DNA of 64,000 bases, from assembly GCA_022953095.1 (NCBI GenBank), contig JALJCR010000002.1:310001-374000 (forward strand). The letters are read 5' to 3'. The notes under the pieces are model-generated. The model worked only from the letters and a program-made list of their open reading frames with translations, had not been told where the DNA came from and made no database searches. This document shows positions 1 through 8,768 of this stretch, one piece after another. Position numbers and translations under genes: made by a program. Positions within the stretch are counted from its first letter, which is position 1. The number at the start of each line of letters is the position of its first letter. Source of the DNA: Qipengyuania sp. ABI-127-1 (lineage in GTDB: Bacteria; Pseudomonadota; Alphaproteobacteria; Sphingomonadales; Sphingomonadaceae).

Positions 1-1
1 G

Positions 2-82
2 CCCTATTGCATTGATGAAGCCGATCTTGCGCGGGTATGGGCCGAGATCGCTTCGGCGGCAGAGGATCTCGCGACGGAATAA
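2..82 (+). CDS. C-terminal end of an unidentified protein (partial)
   Basis: An open frame enters from the left edge and reads 26 residues, ending EDLATE before TAA at 80-82. The start lies outside the window. The fragment is acidic and helical-looking (IDEADLARVWAEIASAAEDL), as expected for a C-terminal helix of an enzyme. It runs toward the tRNA gene on the opposite strand. The fragment is too short to name a family; only the reading frame and its plausible stop support it. Confidence 0.5.
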   Translation, partial: PYCIDEADLARVWAEIASAAEDLATE

Positions 83-143
83 CGTTGCGGTGGTGCGCGC
101 CGAATTGGGGGGGCCGGATGTTGGTGAGGCCAAGGTAGCGAAG

Positions 144-218
144 TGGTGCCCAGGGGCGGAGTCGAACCACCGACACGACGATTTTCAGTCGTCTGCTCTA
201 CCACTGAGCTACCCGGGC
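144..218 (-). tRNA. tRNA-Phe (GAA)
   Basis: Read on the minus strand, the sequence folds as a full cloverleaf. The 7-bp acceptor stem begins GCCCGGG and closes with CCTGGGC, with one G-U pair. The D-arm is GCTCAGTGGTAGAGC, the anticodon loop is CTGAAAA with anticodon GAA, and the T-arm contains GGTTCGACTCC. The 3' CCA is encoded at 144-146. It lies just downstream of yacG in the same orientation, a common arrangement in alphaproteobacteria. Confidence 0.97.
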
Positions 219-307
219 ACACTGCTTCGGCAAAGGGGCTTGAACAGCCCCGCGAGCAATGAGAGCGCGCCTATGGCGAAGCTGGCGCGCCTTGGCAAGG
301 GGCAAAT

Positions 308-490
308 TCAGTCTTCTTTGCCGCCAGTGATCTCGGCCGCGATTTCGTCAGGCAGGGCGGGGCGCCCCGGCACTGCATAGCCATCGCAGAACCATTGCGA
401 GAGGTCGCGATCGCGGCAACGGCTCGAACAGAAAGGCGCGTGCTCTTCGCTGCGCGGTTTTTTGCAGATCGGGCAGGGCTTAATCGTCAT
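308..490 (-). CDS. yacG: DNA gyrase inhibitor YacG (zinc-ribbon protein)
   Basis: This 60-residue protein has the four zinc-binding cysteines of the YacG family: CPIC at residues 6-9 and CSSRC with Cys21 and Cys25. A WFCDGYAVPG segment follows, characteristic of the family. YacG binds GyrB and inhibits gyrase in E. coli; that role is family knowledge. Its start overlaps the end of the RNase G-like gene by 11 nt, so the two are probably translationally coupled in the infA-maf-RNase G-yacG operon. The acidic tail EITGGKED is normal. Confidence 0.93.
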   Translation of the reverse strand: MTIKPCPICKKPRSEEHAPFCSSRCRDRDLSQWFCDGYAVPGRPALPDEIAAEITGGKED

Positions 491-1433
491 GGACCACGAT
501 CTGGGCGGTGGCGGCCTCTATCGCAAGGCCCGGATCGGTCTCTATCCGCACCGGGCGCGCGGTGCGGCGTTCAAGCTCGGTGAGCCATTCTGTTTTGAGC
601 TTGGCCTTCAACGCAGGGTGCAGGGTGAGCAATGTCACGCCCGGCCCCTCGACCGTTTCCGCGCGGCGTAGCGCCATGCGGGCGGCCATCCCTATGCGCG
701 AGGTGGCGAATCGATGCAGCAGCGAAGGTCCTTCGAGCCGCGCGACGATCTGGACGAAGCCGAAGCCGTTCATCGCGGTGCGTTCATGCGGGAAATCGCT
801 CAGCGCTTCCTCGAGCGCCGCGTCCACCGCCTTGCGGTCGGCCCTGGTCTGGAGAGTGGGAAAATCTATCCCGATCATACCTCCGAGATCCAACAGCGGG
901 AGCCAGTGCGCGATGGCAGGCACTGCGGCCAGCCCCAGTTCGCGCGGGGGGAGACTGCCATCGATATCGATCAGTGTCATGGCGGGCGTGACGGCGAACA
1001 ACAACGAGCCGCCGGAGAATTCGACTTCGCCGGAGGATGCGGCATGCCACACATCCTCCCACGCGCCCGCCGGGAATGTGCGGACCGGCGTGCCCTCTTC
1101 GAAGCGGTCGGGGACGGGAGCCCCCGCATCGGCGGCCGGTCGGGCGGCTGCAAGCTTGAAGCGCCCCCGTTCGGTCATGGCGGCGCGGGTAATGACGAAA
1201 CGGTAGCTGGCGCCCTCGGCGGCATCGCGCGGCAATTTGTCGATCAGGACCTCGCGGCGCGGCGGGTGCTGTGCCATGCCGCGCGCGCCGGATTTGCGAA
1301 CCAGCTTGCCGTCGAACTCCGCGCCTGCATGAAGCTCGCCCGGCCAGCGCACTTTCGCGGCGATCGGTGTGTCGCCGCTCATCAGCAGGGCACGGCGCTC
1401 GCCGATACCCTCTTCGACCAGCCACTCAGGCAA
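480..1433 (-). CDS. RNase E/G family ribonuclease, short form
   Basis: The 317-residue product retains the RNase E/G catalytic-core motifs: LIDIDGS at about 154-160 (equivalent to VDVNTG, with the metal-binding Asp) and DLGGMIGIDF at about 182-191 (second metal-binding Asp), followed by an RTAMNGFGFVQ stretch like the family's NGF motif. An N-terminal part may be a degenerate S1-like domain. It is much shorter than RNase G (about 490) or RNase E, and I see no CPxC zinc-link downstream of the core. It lies between maf (8-nt overlap) and yacG (11-nt overlap) in a compact operon. It may be a monomer-type or partly degenerate RNase G; the catalytic residues argue that it is functional. Confidence 0.85.
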   Translation of the reverse strand: MPEWLVEEGIGERRALLMSGDTPIAAKVRWPGELHAGAEFDGKLVRKSGARGMAQHPPRREVLIDKLPRDAAEGASYRFVITRAAMTERGRFKLAAARPAADAGAPVPDRFEEGTPVRTFPAGAWEDVWHAASSGEVEFSGGSLLFAVTPAMTLIDIDGSLPPRELGLAAVPAIAHWLPLLDLGGMIGIDFPTLQTRADRKAVDAALEEALSDFPHERTAMNGFGFVQIVARLEGPSLLHRFATSRIGMAARMALRRAETVEGPGVTLLTLHPALKAKLKTEWLTELERRTARPVRIETDPGLAIEAATAQIVVHDD

Positions 1434-2001
1434 GTGTGAACCCCGCCGCTTTCAGCAAGGCGCGCGTTTCGTAAAGCGGCAGACCGACGACGCCCGAATG
1501 ACTGCCTTGGATGCGGCTGATGAGCCCTTCGGCGATGCCCTGGATGGCATAGCCGCCCGCCTTGCCTTCCCATTCGCCACTGGCGAGATAGGCGCCGATC
1601 TCCTGCGCCGAGAGCCGCTTGAACATCACCACCGTCTCGCTCAGCCGTTCGCGGATCGTACCGTCGGGCGCGCGCAGGGCGATCGCCGACAGAACGCGGT
1701 GACGGCGGCCCGAGAGCAGTTCGAGGCACTGGCGCGCGGTTGCCTCGTCCTCGGCCTTGGGCAGGATGCGGCGGCCGGCGGCCACCACCGTATCACCCGC
1801 CAGGACGTGGCCTTCGTTCGAGGCAGCGGCTTCGGCTTTCTCGCGCGCCATGCGCTTTGCATAATCGCGCGGCAGTTCGCCCTTGTGCGGCGTTTCGTCG
1901 ATATCGGCAGGATTGATGGCGGCAGGCGTCACACCCAAGCGCGCAATAAGCTCGCGCCTGCGGGGACTTGCCGATGCCAGGATGAGTGTGGGCTGGCCCA
2001 C
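1426..2001 (-). CDS. maf: Maf family nucleotide pyrophosphatase
   Basis: The 191-residue protein has the Maf signature set: SASPRR at 10-15 for phosphate binding, GDTVV at 69-73 with the catalytic Asp, GKAGGYAIQG, and SGVVGLPL near the C terminus. Maf proteins hydrolyse dTTP, UTP or modified nucleotides, which prevents their incorporation. The WEGKAGGYAIQG form resembles the YhdE (dTTP/UTP) branch rather than YceF, but I cannot prove substrate from sequence. It starts 6 nt after infA and overlaps the RNase G-like gene, so it belongs to the infA operon. Confidence 0.95.
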   Translation of the reverse strand: MGQPTLILASASPRRRELIARLGVTPAAINPADIDETPHKGELPRDYAKRMAREKAEAAASNEGHVLAGDTVVAAGRRILPKAEDEATARQCLELLSGRRHRVLSAIALRAPDGTIRERLSETVVMFKRLSAQEIGAYLASGEWEGKAGGYAIQGIAEGLISRIQGSHSGVVGLPLYETRALLKAAGFTLA

Positions 2002-2007
2002 GGATGC

Positions 2008-2265
2008 TTACTGCGGGCCGGGGCCCTGACCGGGGCCGCCGCGACCGGGCATGAAGCGGTAGGTGATGCGCGCCTTGGTGAGATCGTAGGGCGTCAGTTC
2101 GCACAGGACCTCGTCGCCCACCAGCACGCGGATGCGGTTCTTGCGCATCTTGCCGGCGGTGTGGCCGAGCACTTCATGGCCGTTCTCGAGCTCGACGCGG
2201 AACATCGCATTGGGCAGCAGTTCGACTACCTTGCCGCGCATTTCGAGAAGTTCTTCTTTCGCCAT
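2008..2265 (-). CDS. infA: translation initiation factor IF-1
   Basis: The 85-residue protein begins [19 protein letters not shown] and carries the full S1-like OB fold of IF-1, including [20 protein letters not shown] and the [13 protein letters not shown] strand. A short Gly/Pro/Gln tail ([12 protein letters not shown]) extends past the usual 72-residue length; similar tails occur in alphaproteobacterial IF-1. It is the first gene of the infA-maf-RNase G-yacG operon. Its promoter must lie in the roughly 225-nt divergent region shared with the TonB receptor. Confidence 0.97.
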   Translation of the reverse strand: MAKEELLEMRGKVVELLPNAMFRVELENGHEVLGHTAGKMRKNRIRVLVGDEVLCELTPYDLTKARITYRFMPGRGGPGQGPGPQ

Positions 2266-2490
2266 GTAGTCCGTCGTATCCGTTCGCTTGTGCTGTCAGA
2301 GCGGCGGCCTTTAGCGGTGAAGGGCGGAAAAGGGAAGCCTTGGCGCGTTTTACCTCTTTCGACGAGCTACCGTTCCGGTTCGATCTGCGACAAAGCGATA
2401 CGGGAATGGGCCTTGCGCGCAGGCCTGGCGATCTGCATCGGTTTTGCTGGAAGGGGATGGATCGATTTTGCCGTAGGGAAGGCTTGTTTC

Positions 2491-5055
2491 TTGAAATTGC
2501 TTTCACTTTTTGCATCATCCCTGCTTGCAGTCGGTTGGGCGAATGCGCTCCATGCGCAGGACAGTGCCCAGGCAGCCGAACCTGTGTCGGGAGAGGATGA
2601 GGAAATTCCCATGCCGCCGGGCACGATCGTCGTCACCGGCGAACGCATTCGCGGACAGCTTATTGTCGATCAGCCGCCCATCGCGGAGTATGACAGCGAG
2701 GACATCGCCGCATTCGGCGCGAGCAGCATCGCCGATATCATCGCCGCAATCGAACCGGCGACAGGCGGCGCGCGGGGTGGCCGTGGCGGCGGAAGACCGG
2801 TCTTCCTCATCAACGGCATTCGCGTGTCGAGCTGGCGCGAGTTCCATTCCTATCCCCCCGAAAGCGTTGCCAAGGTCGAGGTGTTTTCCGAAGAGATCGC
2901 CCAGCGCTTCGGTTACGATCCCGACCAGCGCGTGGTCAATATCGTGCTCAAGAACGATTTCGCCGCGCTGACCGTCGAGGGCGAGCTGGAGGCGCCCGCG
3001 CGTGGCGGTTACTGGCGCAACGAGCAGGAGGCGACCTATCTCAAGATTGCCGACGGGGCGCGGCTCAACTTCAATCTCGATATCGAGGATTCCAGCCTGC
3101 TGACCGAGGCGGAGCGCGGGTTCACGGTCCCTTCCGCAATTCCCGGCATCGTCGATGAAGCACCGTTCCGCAGCCTCCTTGCCGACACATGGCAGGCGGA
3201 GGGAACGGCGAATTATGTCAAAGCCTTCGTCGACAGCGGATCCTCGATCAGCCTGAACGCAACATTGTCGCGCGAGGAGAGCATGAGCCTGTCGGGCCTG
3301 CGCGATACAGGCGCGGGAGTGGACCCGATCGAGCGGCGGAACCGGACCGACACGCTCTCGCTGGGAGGGGCCTACAATCGCAATATCGGATCATGGAAGG
3401 CGACTTTCACGTCGGATGCGGTGCTGTCCAACAGCGATACCGAGATCGATGCGCGGACGGGCAGCGGCTTCGACACGGCGGAGACGCGGCTCCGCACGGT
3501 GACCAACAAAGCGACTTTCACGGGCTATCCGGTCGAACTGCCTGCCGGCGAGATATCGACCACCATCGATCTGGGCCTGGACTGGAAGCGGCTGGAAAGC
3601 GCGGATACGCGATCGGCCGTCGACGCATCGATCACCCGGCGCAGGCTCGATGGCGGAGTGAACGTCAACATACCCATTGCCCGGCGGGGCGGGGCCTGGG
3701 GCGCGATCGGCACGGCCAGCATCAATCTGGCGGCGGGCGCGGAGGATCTGTCCGATTTCGGCAGGCTGGCGAACTGGACGGCGGGGCTCAACTGGTCGCC
3801 CTTCGACAAGCTGAACCTCCAGCTCACCCGCATCTGGCGCGAGGTGGCGCCCGACATATCCGCGCTGGGTAATCCGCGGATCGACGAATTCAACGTGCCG
3901 GTGTTCGACTTCGCCACCGGACAGGATGTGCTCGCCACCGTCACTACGGGCGGCAACCCGAACCTTGCGCAGGAAACCCAGTCGGACTGGAAATTCGGTG
4001 CCAACTGGCAACTGCCGTTCTGGGATAACACCCGGCTCCAGGCCGATTACGGCATCAACCGCTCGCGCGATGTCACCTTGTCCTCTCCGGCCTATACCGC
4101 AGCCTTTGAAGAGGCCTTTCCCGGCCGGATCGAACGAGACCCAGCGGGTGAGCTTCTCGCTATTGACCGCAGGCCGGTGACATTGTTCGAAACCCGGAGC
4201 AGGACATTGAGCTTCGGCCTGTCGACGCGCGGGCGTATCGGCGGGTCGCAGGGCGAAGGGCATGGCCGCGGCGCGCGGGCATCGGGTGGGCGCGGCCATG
4301 GCGGACCCGCGACCCGCGAAGGCTCGCGGGTCGACGCCGAGCGCTCGGCCCGGATGCGCGAAGCGTTATGCGGCGAATCGCCTCAGCTCGACCGATTGCC
4401 GCCGCCCATGCTGAAACGGCTGCGCGGCGAAGATGGCCAGATCGATCAGGAAAGGCTCAAGCGGGTCCGCGAACGGATGTGCGCGGCCCGGCCCAATGCG
4501 CCGCGTGGCGAAAAGGCGGGGCAGCACGGCGGTGGCCTGGCTCCGGCAGCGAACCCTTTCGCCCGCCGCCCCAGCGGTGGAGGGCGCTATTTCGCCAGTA
4601 TCAACCACACGATCACGCTCGAAAACGACGTCACGCTCGCGCGGGGCGGCCCAGTGTTCGACCAGCTCGACGGGTTCGTGCTGGGCAGTGGGGCGATCCC
4701 GAAACACAGCTCGCGGCTGGAAACGGGCCTGTTTCTCGATGGTTACGGCATACGCCTGTCGGGCCGCTATCTCGGCGAAGCGGTGCTGCGCGGCAGCGGC
4801 GTACCGGGGGCGAGCGATCTTTTCTTCGGCGATCTGGCGACCTTCGATATCCGCCTGTTCGCGAATCTCGGGCAGGTTTTCGAACGCGAAGACGGCGTGC
4901 TCAAGAACCTGCGCGTCGCGTTCCGGATCGACAACATATTCGATGGCCAGCGCCGGGTGGTCGATGCCAGCGGCACGGTGCCCGATACCTACGACCCGCG
5001 CCGGATCGATCCGGTGGGGCGCTATCTCGGCATCGACGTGAGGAAGGTATTCTGA
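2491..5055 (+). CDS. TonB-dependent receptor with a large low-complexity insert
   Basis: I place the start at TTG 2491, preceded by AGGGAAGG. This gives 854 residues and a signal peptide (KLLSLFASSLLAVGWANALHA). The open frame runs farther upstream but there it lies antisense to infA and maf. The mature protein has a TonB-box-like GTIVVTGE, a plug domain (RPVFLINGIRVSSW, then VAKVEVFSEEIAQRFGYDP), a barrel of alternating strands and a terminal aromatic residue (DVRKVF). Residues about 580-695 are an unusual Gly/His/Arg-rich then highly charged segment containing two Cys, inserted between barrel strands and probably surface-exposed. Substrate is unknown; no iron or vitamin genes are adjacent. 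Confidence 0.88.
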   Translation: MKLLSLFASSLLAVGWANALHAQDSAQAAEPVSGEDEEIPMPPGTIVVTGERIRGQLIVDQPPIAEYDSEDIAAFGASSIADIIAAIEPATGGARGGRGGGRPVFLINGIRVSSWREFHSYPPESVAKVEVFSEEIAQRFGYDPDQRVVNIVLKNDFAALTVEGELEAPARGGYWRNEQEATYLKIADGARLNFNLDIEDSSLLTEAERGFTVPSAIPGIVDEAPFRSLLADTWQAEGTANYVKAFVDSGSSISLNATLSREESMSLSGLRDTGAGVDPIERRNRTDTLSLGGAYNRNIGSWKATFTSDAVLSNSDTEIDARTGSGFDTAETRLRTVTNKATFTGYPVELPAGEISTTIDLGLDWKRLESADTRSAVDASITRRRLDGGVNVNIPIARRGGAWGAIGTASINLAAGAEDLSDFGRLANWTAGLNWSPFDKLNLQLTRIWREVAPDISALGNPRIDEFNVPVFDFATGQDVLATVTTGGNPNLAQETQSDWKFGANWQLPFWDNTRLQADYGINRSRDVTLSSPAYTAAFEEAFPGRIERDPAGELLAIDRRPVTLFETRSRTLSFGLSTRGRIGGSQGEGHGRGARASGGRGHGGPATREGSRVDAERSARMREALCGESPQLDRLPPPMLKRLRGEDGQIDQERLKRVRERMCAARPNAPRGEKAGQHGGGLAPAANPFARRPSGGGRYFASINHTITLENDVTLARGGPVFDQLDGFVLGSGAIPKHSSRLETGLFLDGYGIRLSGRYLGEAVLRGSGVPGASDLFFGDLATFDIRLFANLGQVFEREDGVLKNLRVAFRIDNIFDGQRRVVDASGTVPDTYDPRRIDPVGRYLGIDVRKVF

Positions 5056-5059
5056 CCCG

Positions 5060-5839
5060 TCAATGCAGCGCGCGGCGCGGGAAGAACAGGCTTGCCAGGC
5101 CCGAGGCGCGGAACGGCTTCCATGCGCCTTCGGCCTGCGCTAGCCGGTCGGCAATGGCGTAGACGGCTGCCGGGTTCACGCCGAGCCCGCAATGGCTGGC
5201 GAGCACTTCGATGTTCTCGCAATCCTCGCGGTCGCCGCATTGGACTGAACCGCGCCAGTGGACCACGCCGTCGGTCCTTGTGAGGATCGAGGTGGTGGGT
5301 ACGGGCGGGGCTTCGGCCAGCTTGCGGAAATTGCCGCCCTGCATCGGCTCGGGTTCCTTGCCGTTAAGATATTCGAACAGGCGCGCAGCATTGGTGTGCC
5401 CGCGATCGTCGCTGATCGGCGATCCGAGGCTAATCACGCCGCGCACTTTCTCGGGCGCCATCTTGGCCAGTTCGCGCGCGAAGACGCCGCCGAGGCTCCA
5501 GCCGACGATCGAGATCTTGCCTTGCGTGCGCTCGTGCAATTCCTCGACGCAGTCCATCATCGCCTCGATCCGGGTGTTGTCGACGCGCACGTTGCGGCCA
5601 AGGTTCCAGCCCGCCGCATCGTAGCCGAGGTCGGACAGCAGCGAACGCAGGGGTGCGGTGGAATAGTCCGAGGCCATGAAGCCGGGCAGGACCAGTACCC
5701 CATGCCCGTCGCCGCGCGGCAGGCTGGAGAGCAGCGGGCGCAGGGCGTAGAAGCTGGCCAACTCGCCAAAGGCCCGTCCCGGTTCGGCCAGCGTCAACAA
5801 CCGGCTGGGCGGACGGGCTTCGATCGTGGTTGTCGTCAT
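5060..5839 (-). CDS. alpha/beta hydrolase (lipase-like)
   Basis: The 259-residue protein has the nucleophile elbow GWSLG with Ser115, an oxyanion-type stretch LVLPGFMASD near 50, and a late HCGLG that can supply the catalytic His; ISLGSPISDD follows the nucleophile strand as in triacylglycerol-lipase-like proteins. There is no clear signal peptide, so it is probably cytoplasmic. Its start overlaps the stop of the WS/DGAT gene by 4 nt (ATGA), implying coupled expression. This suggests a role in ester-lipid turnover, which is inference from the pairing. Confidence 0.85.
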   Translation of the reverse strand: MTTTTIEARPPSRLLTLAEPGRAFGELASFYALRPLLSSLPRGDGHGVLVLPGFMASDYSTAPLRSLLSDLGYDAAGWNLGRNVRVDNTRIEAMMDCVEELHERTQGKISIVGWSLGGVFARELAKMAPEKVRGVISLGSPISDDRGHTNAARLFEYLNGKEPEPMQGGNFRKLAEAPPVPTTSILTRTDGVVHWRGSVQCGDREDCENIEVLASHCGLGVNPAAVYAIADRLAQAEGAWKPFRASGLASLFFPRRALH

Positions 5840-7434
5840 TCTGTGGTCGGACCTTTCAGGGGTTGGGCAGCCTTGGGTTTCGAACGCTTGGAGGGAGCCT
5901 TGGTGCCTCCCTTGACTGGTTCGGACGGCTTTTTCTTGGGTGCGGCCCGCTTCTTGGCGGCGGGCTTTGCGGCGTGTTTCTTGGTGGTTTTCTTAGGCTT
6001 GGCGGGTTTGGCTTCACCGCTCGCCGCATCGCGCAATTCGTCAAAGCTTCTGCGAATGCAGTCTGCGTAGAATTCGGGATCGTCCATCATCTCGCGGTCG
6101 GCGGTGAAGGCGATGGTCGCCTCATCGGTATAGCTCTGCACGACATGGCCGAGGCCGAGGCCGTCGGTGAGGCACAAAAGGCCCATCATGCTCTCCATGC
6201 GCGCACCGGCCGAATAGATCGGCACGGGCGGGCCGGGCACATTGGTCACCACCGTCGAGAAAATCGGGCCGACGCCGCGATTGGCGAGGCTGAGGCGGGT
6301 GTAGAGCTGTGCGCCGAGGCTCATCCACAGCGCCGGGCTGACCTTGCTCATCTCGGTCATGTTGCGCGCGCCCATGGCGTCGGTCATCGCCTTGGAATTG
6401 GTGGTGCGGTTGTTGACCCAGGCCAGCCGTTCGAGCGGATCGGCGATATGCGTGCCGAGCGGCGCGATCATCGCGGCGACCTGATTGCCCATCGCATTCT
6501 TTTCGCCCTTGGAGCGGACAGAGATCGGCGCCATCGCGGTGAGCGTTTTCTTGGGCAGCTCGCCATAGTGGTCGAGATAGCGGCGCATCGCCCCGCCGAT
6601 GATCGTCAGGAAGATATCGTTGACCTTGGCACCGTCATGCGCCGTGCGGATCGCCTTGATATCGGCGAGCGGGACGCTGACCCCTTCGACCACGCGATGA
6701 GGCGAGATCTTGCGGTTGAAGCGGGTCTTGGGCGCGATCATCTCGGTCGAGACGTCGAATTCCTTCGCCGCGAGCCCCTTGAGCGCCTTGGCGAGGCCGG
6801 GCGCGGCCTTGGCGGCGACCTCGAGCTGTTTGAGCGGATTGGCGATCGCGTTGAAATAGCTCTTGCCGAGCAGTTCGACGGGGTTGGGCACCTTCTCCGG
6901 TTTCCACTCGTCGGGACCGGGCGGGGGCGGTTCGTCGGGGCGCAGCGTGTGCGTCGCCTCCATCAGGTCGATCCCGCTCATCCCGTCGATCGCCGCATGG
7001 TGAACCTTGGTGATGTAGGCATAGCAGCCCTTGGGCACGCCTTCGACATTGTCGAGGCCTTCGACCACGGTGAATTCCCACGGCGGCCGATCGAGGTCGA
7101 GCGGGCGCGCGAAGATGCGCGCCGCCTGGATGCACAATTGCCGCCAGTCGCCCGGCGCGGGCAGGGCGACGTGGCGGACATGGTATTCGAGGTCGAAATC
7201 GGGGTCTTCGATCCAATAGGGATAATCGAGGTCGAAAGGCACGCGCACCATCCGCTGGCGCATCGTCTTCGACAGCTGCAACCGGCTTTCGAAGAAAGAG
7301 AGGATGTCCTTGAACCGGACGAAACCGCCGGGTGCGGTCGCCGGGTTGTAGATCAGGATCGACCCGATGTGCATCGGCGAGTTACGCGTTTCCAGCGCAA
7401 CGAAACTCGCATCCATCCCCTGGAGTTGCTGCAT
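5836..7434 (-). CDS. wax ester synthase / diacylglycerol acyltransferase (WS/DGAT)
   Basis: This 532-residue enzyme carries the condensation-type active-site motif HHAAIDG at 145-151. The WS/DGAT landmarks PLDLDRPPWE (about 111-120) and NVPGPPVPIY in the C-terminal domain are also present. The family transfers acyl-CoA to fatty alcohols or diacylglycerol and makes storage lipid droplets. The last roughly 58 residues are an added Lys/Ala/Pro-rich tail (KPAKPKKTTKKHAAKPAAKK and beyond), absent from typical members and resembling a histone-H1-like tail. It is transcribed before the lipase-like hydrolase. The roughly 160-nt upstream gap probably holds the promoter. Confidence 0.93.
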   Translation of the reverse strand: MQQLQGMDASFVALETRNSPMHIGSILIYNPATAPGGFVRFKDILSFFESRLQLSKTMRQRMVRVPFDLDYPYWIEDPDFDLEYHVRHVALPAPGDWRQLCIQAARIFARPLDLDRPPWEFTVVEGLDNVEGVPKGCYAYITKVHHAAIDGMSGIDLMEATHTLRPDEPPPPGPDEWKPEKVPNPVELLGKSYFNAIANPLKQLEVAAKAAPGLAKALKGLAAKEFDVSTEMIAPKTRFNRKISPHRVVEGVSVPLADIKAIRTAHDGAKVNDIFLTIIGGAMRRYLDHYGELPKKTLTAMAPISVRSKGEKNAMGNQVAAMIAPLGTHIADPLERLAWVNNRTTNSKAMTDAMGARNMTEMSKVSPALWMSLGAQLYTRLSLANRGVGPIFSTVVTNVPGPPVPIYSAGARMESMMGLLCLTDGLGLGHVVQSYTDEATIAFTADREMMDDPEFYADCIRRSFDELRDAASGEAKPAKPKKTTKKHAAKPAAKKRAAPKKKPSEPVKGGTKAPSKRSKPKAAQPLKGPTTE

Positions 7435-7595
7435 CGGTTCCTTTCCGCGCTACCGCCAATGTGTCGGGCAATGCGGTCGCACATCCTGCTCTGGCCCGCA
7501 TATTTTCGCAGGTCCGTGGCAGGCGAGGCTAGCATGTGACGGTTCCGCGTCAACTTGCCGCCCCGGTCAAGGCCTGCCGTAGCGCAAACAAGGAC

Positions 7596-8768
7596 TTAGA
7601 GCGCGTCTCCGGCGGCGACGCCGCTCGCCCAGGCCCACTGGAAATTGTAGCCGCCCAGCCAGCCGGTCACGTCGACCGCTTCGCCGATGGCGTAAAGGCC
7701 GGGAATACGCTTTGCTTCCATGGTCTTGGAGGAGAGTTCGGAGGTCGCAATGCCGCCCATCGTTACCTCCGCCTTGGCGAAGCCTTCGGTGCCGTTGGGA
7801 TGGAATTGCCATCGCTTCAGCCGCTCGCCCGCGCTGCGAAGCGCCTTGTCGGTAAGGTTGCCGAGATCGCCGTCGATGCCGAGCTTGTCCACGAGAATGT
7901 CGGCGAGGCGCGCGGGCAGGGCCTCGCGCACGAGCGTGCGGAGGCCAGTGCGCGGGTTTGCGCGCTTGGCATCGAGCAGCCATTCGGCGCTGCGCTCGGG
8001 CAGGAAATCGACGAAGAGCGGCTCGCCGGGGCGCCAGTAGGAACTCGCCTGCAGGATCGCCGGACCGGACAGCCCGCGATGGGTAAACAGCGCGGCTTCG
8101 GCGAAGCTGGTCTTGCCCGCAGTCGTGACCACAGGGGCCGACACGCCAGATATGTCGCGGAACAGCACTTCCTCGCCGCCGAGCGTCAGCGGGACGAGGG
8201 CAGGGCGCGGTTCGACCACCTTGAGGCCGAACTGGCGGGCGAGGTCATAGGCGAAGCCGGTCGCGCCCATCTTCGGGATCGACGGACCTCCGGTTGCGAT
8301 GACAAGTGCGGGCGCGGTGTAGGTGCCTGCCTGCGTCGTGACGGCGAAGCCATCGTCACGTTCGACCGAGGCCACGTCTTCGCCGCAGCGCACGGCCACA
8401 TCGCCTTTCGCGCATTCCTCGAGCAGCATGGCGACGATCTGTTTGGCCGAGCCATCGCAGAACAGTTGCCCGAGCGTTTTTTCGTGCCAGGCGATGCCGT
8501 AGCTTTCGACCAGTTCGAGAAAGTCGCGCGCAGTGTAGCGGGCCAGCGCGCTCTTGGCGAAATGCGGATTGCTCGACAGGTAATTCGCGGGGCCCGCGCC
8601 GATATTGGTGAAATTGCACCGCCCGCCGCCCGAAATCAGAATTTTCTTGCCCGGTTTTTCCGCCCTTTCGAGCACCAGCACGCGCTTGCCGCGCTGGGCG
8701 GCACGAGCGGCGCACATCAGCCCGGCGGCACCCGCGCCCAGGATTATCGCATCGTAGCTGGCTGGCAC
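7596..8768 (-). CDS. HI0933/BaiN family NAD(P)/FAD-dependent oxidoreductase
   Basis: The 390-residue protein starts with an FAD-binding Rossmann motif (GAGAAGL at 11-17) and the family hallmark ISGGGRCNFTN at 45-55. Near the C terminus is a second flavin motif ending GLYAIGEAVDVTGWLGGYN and FQWAWASG. This is the HI0933/YhiN/BaiN flavoprotein group. Some gut members reduce bile-acid intermediates, but the physiological substrate in proteobacteria is unknown. It begins directly at the end of the permease gene with no intergenic base, so the two are probably cotranscribed. Confidence 0.93.
   Translation of the reverse strand: MPASYDAIILGAGAAGLMCAARAAQRGKRVLVLERAEKPGKKILISGGGRCNFTNIGAGPANYLSSNPHFAKSALARYTARDFLELVESYGIAWHEKTLGQLFCDGSAKQIVAMLLEECAKGDVAVRCGEDVASVERDDGFAVTTQAGTYTAPALVIATGGPSIPKMGATGFAYDLARQFGLKVVEPRPALVPLTLGGEEVLFRDISGVSAPVVTTAGKTSFAEAALFTHRGLSGPAILQASSYWRPGEPLFVDFLPERSAEWLLDAKRANPRTGLRTLVREALPARLADILVDKLGIDGDLGNLTDKALRSAGERLKRWQFHPNGTEGFAKAEVTMGGIATSELSSKTMEAKRIPGLYAIGEAVDVTGWLGGYNFQWAWASGVAAGDAL

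Noticed and set aside
1369..2490. Long N-terminal extension of the TonB receptor frame
   Set aside because: The frame is open across maf and infA on the other strand, but the stretch before 2491 has no signal peptide or family features. TTG 2491 has a ribosome site and a clear signal peptide.
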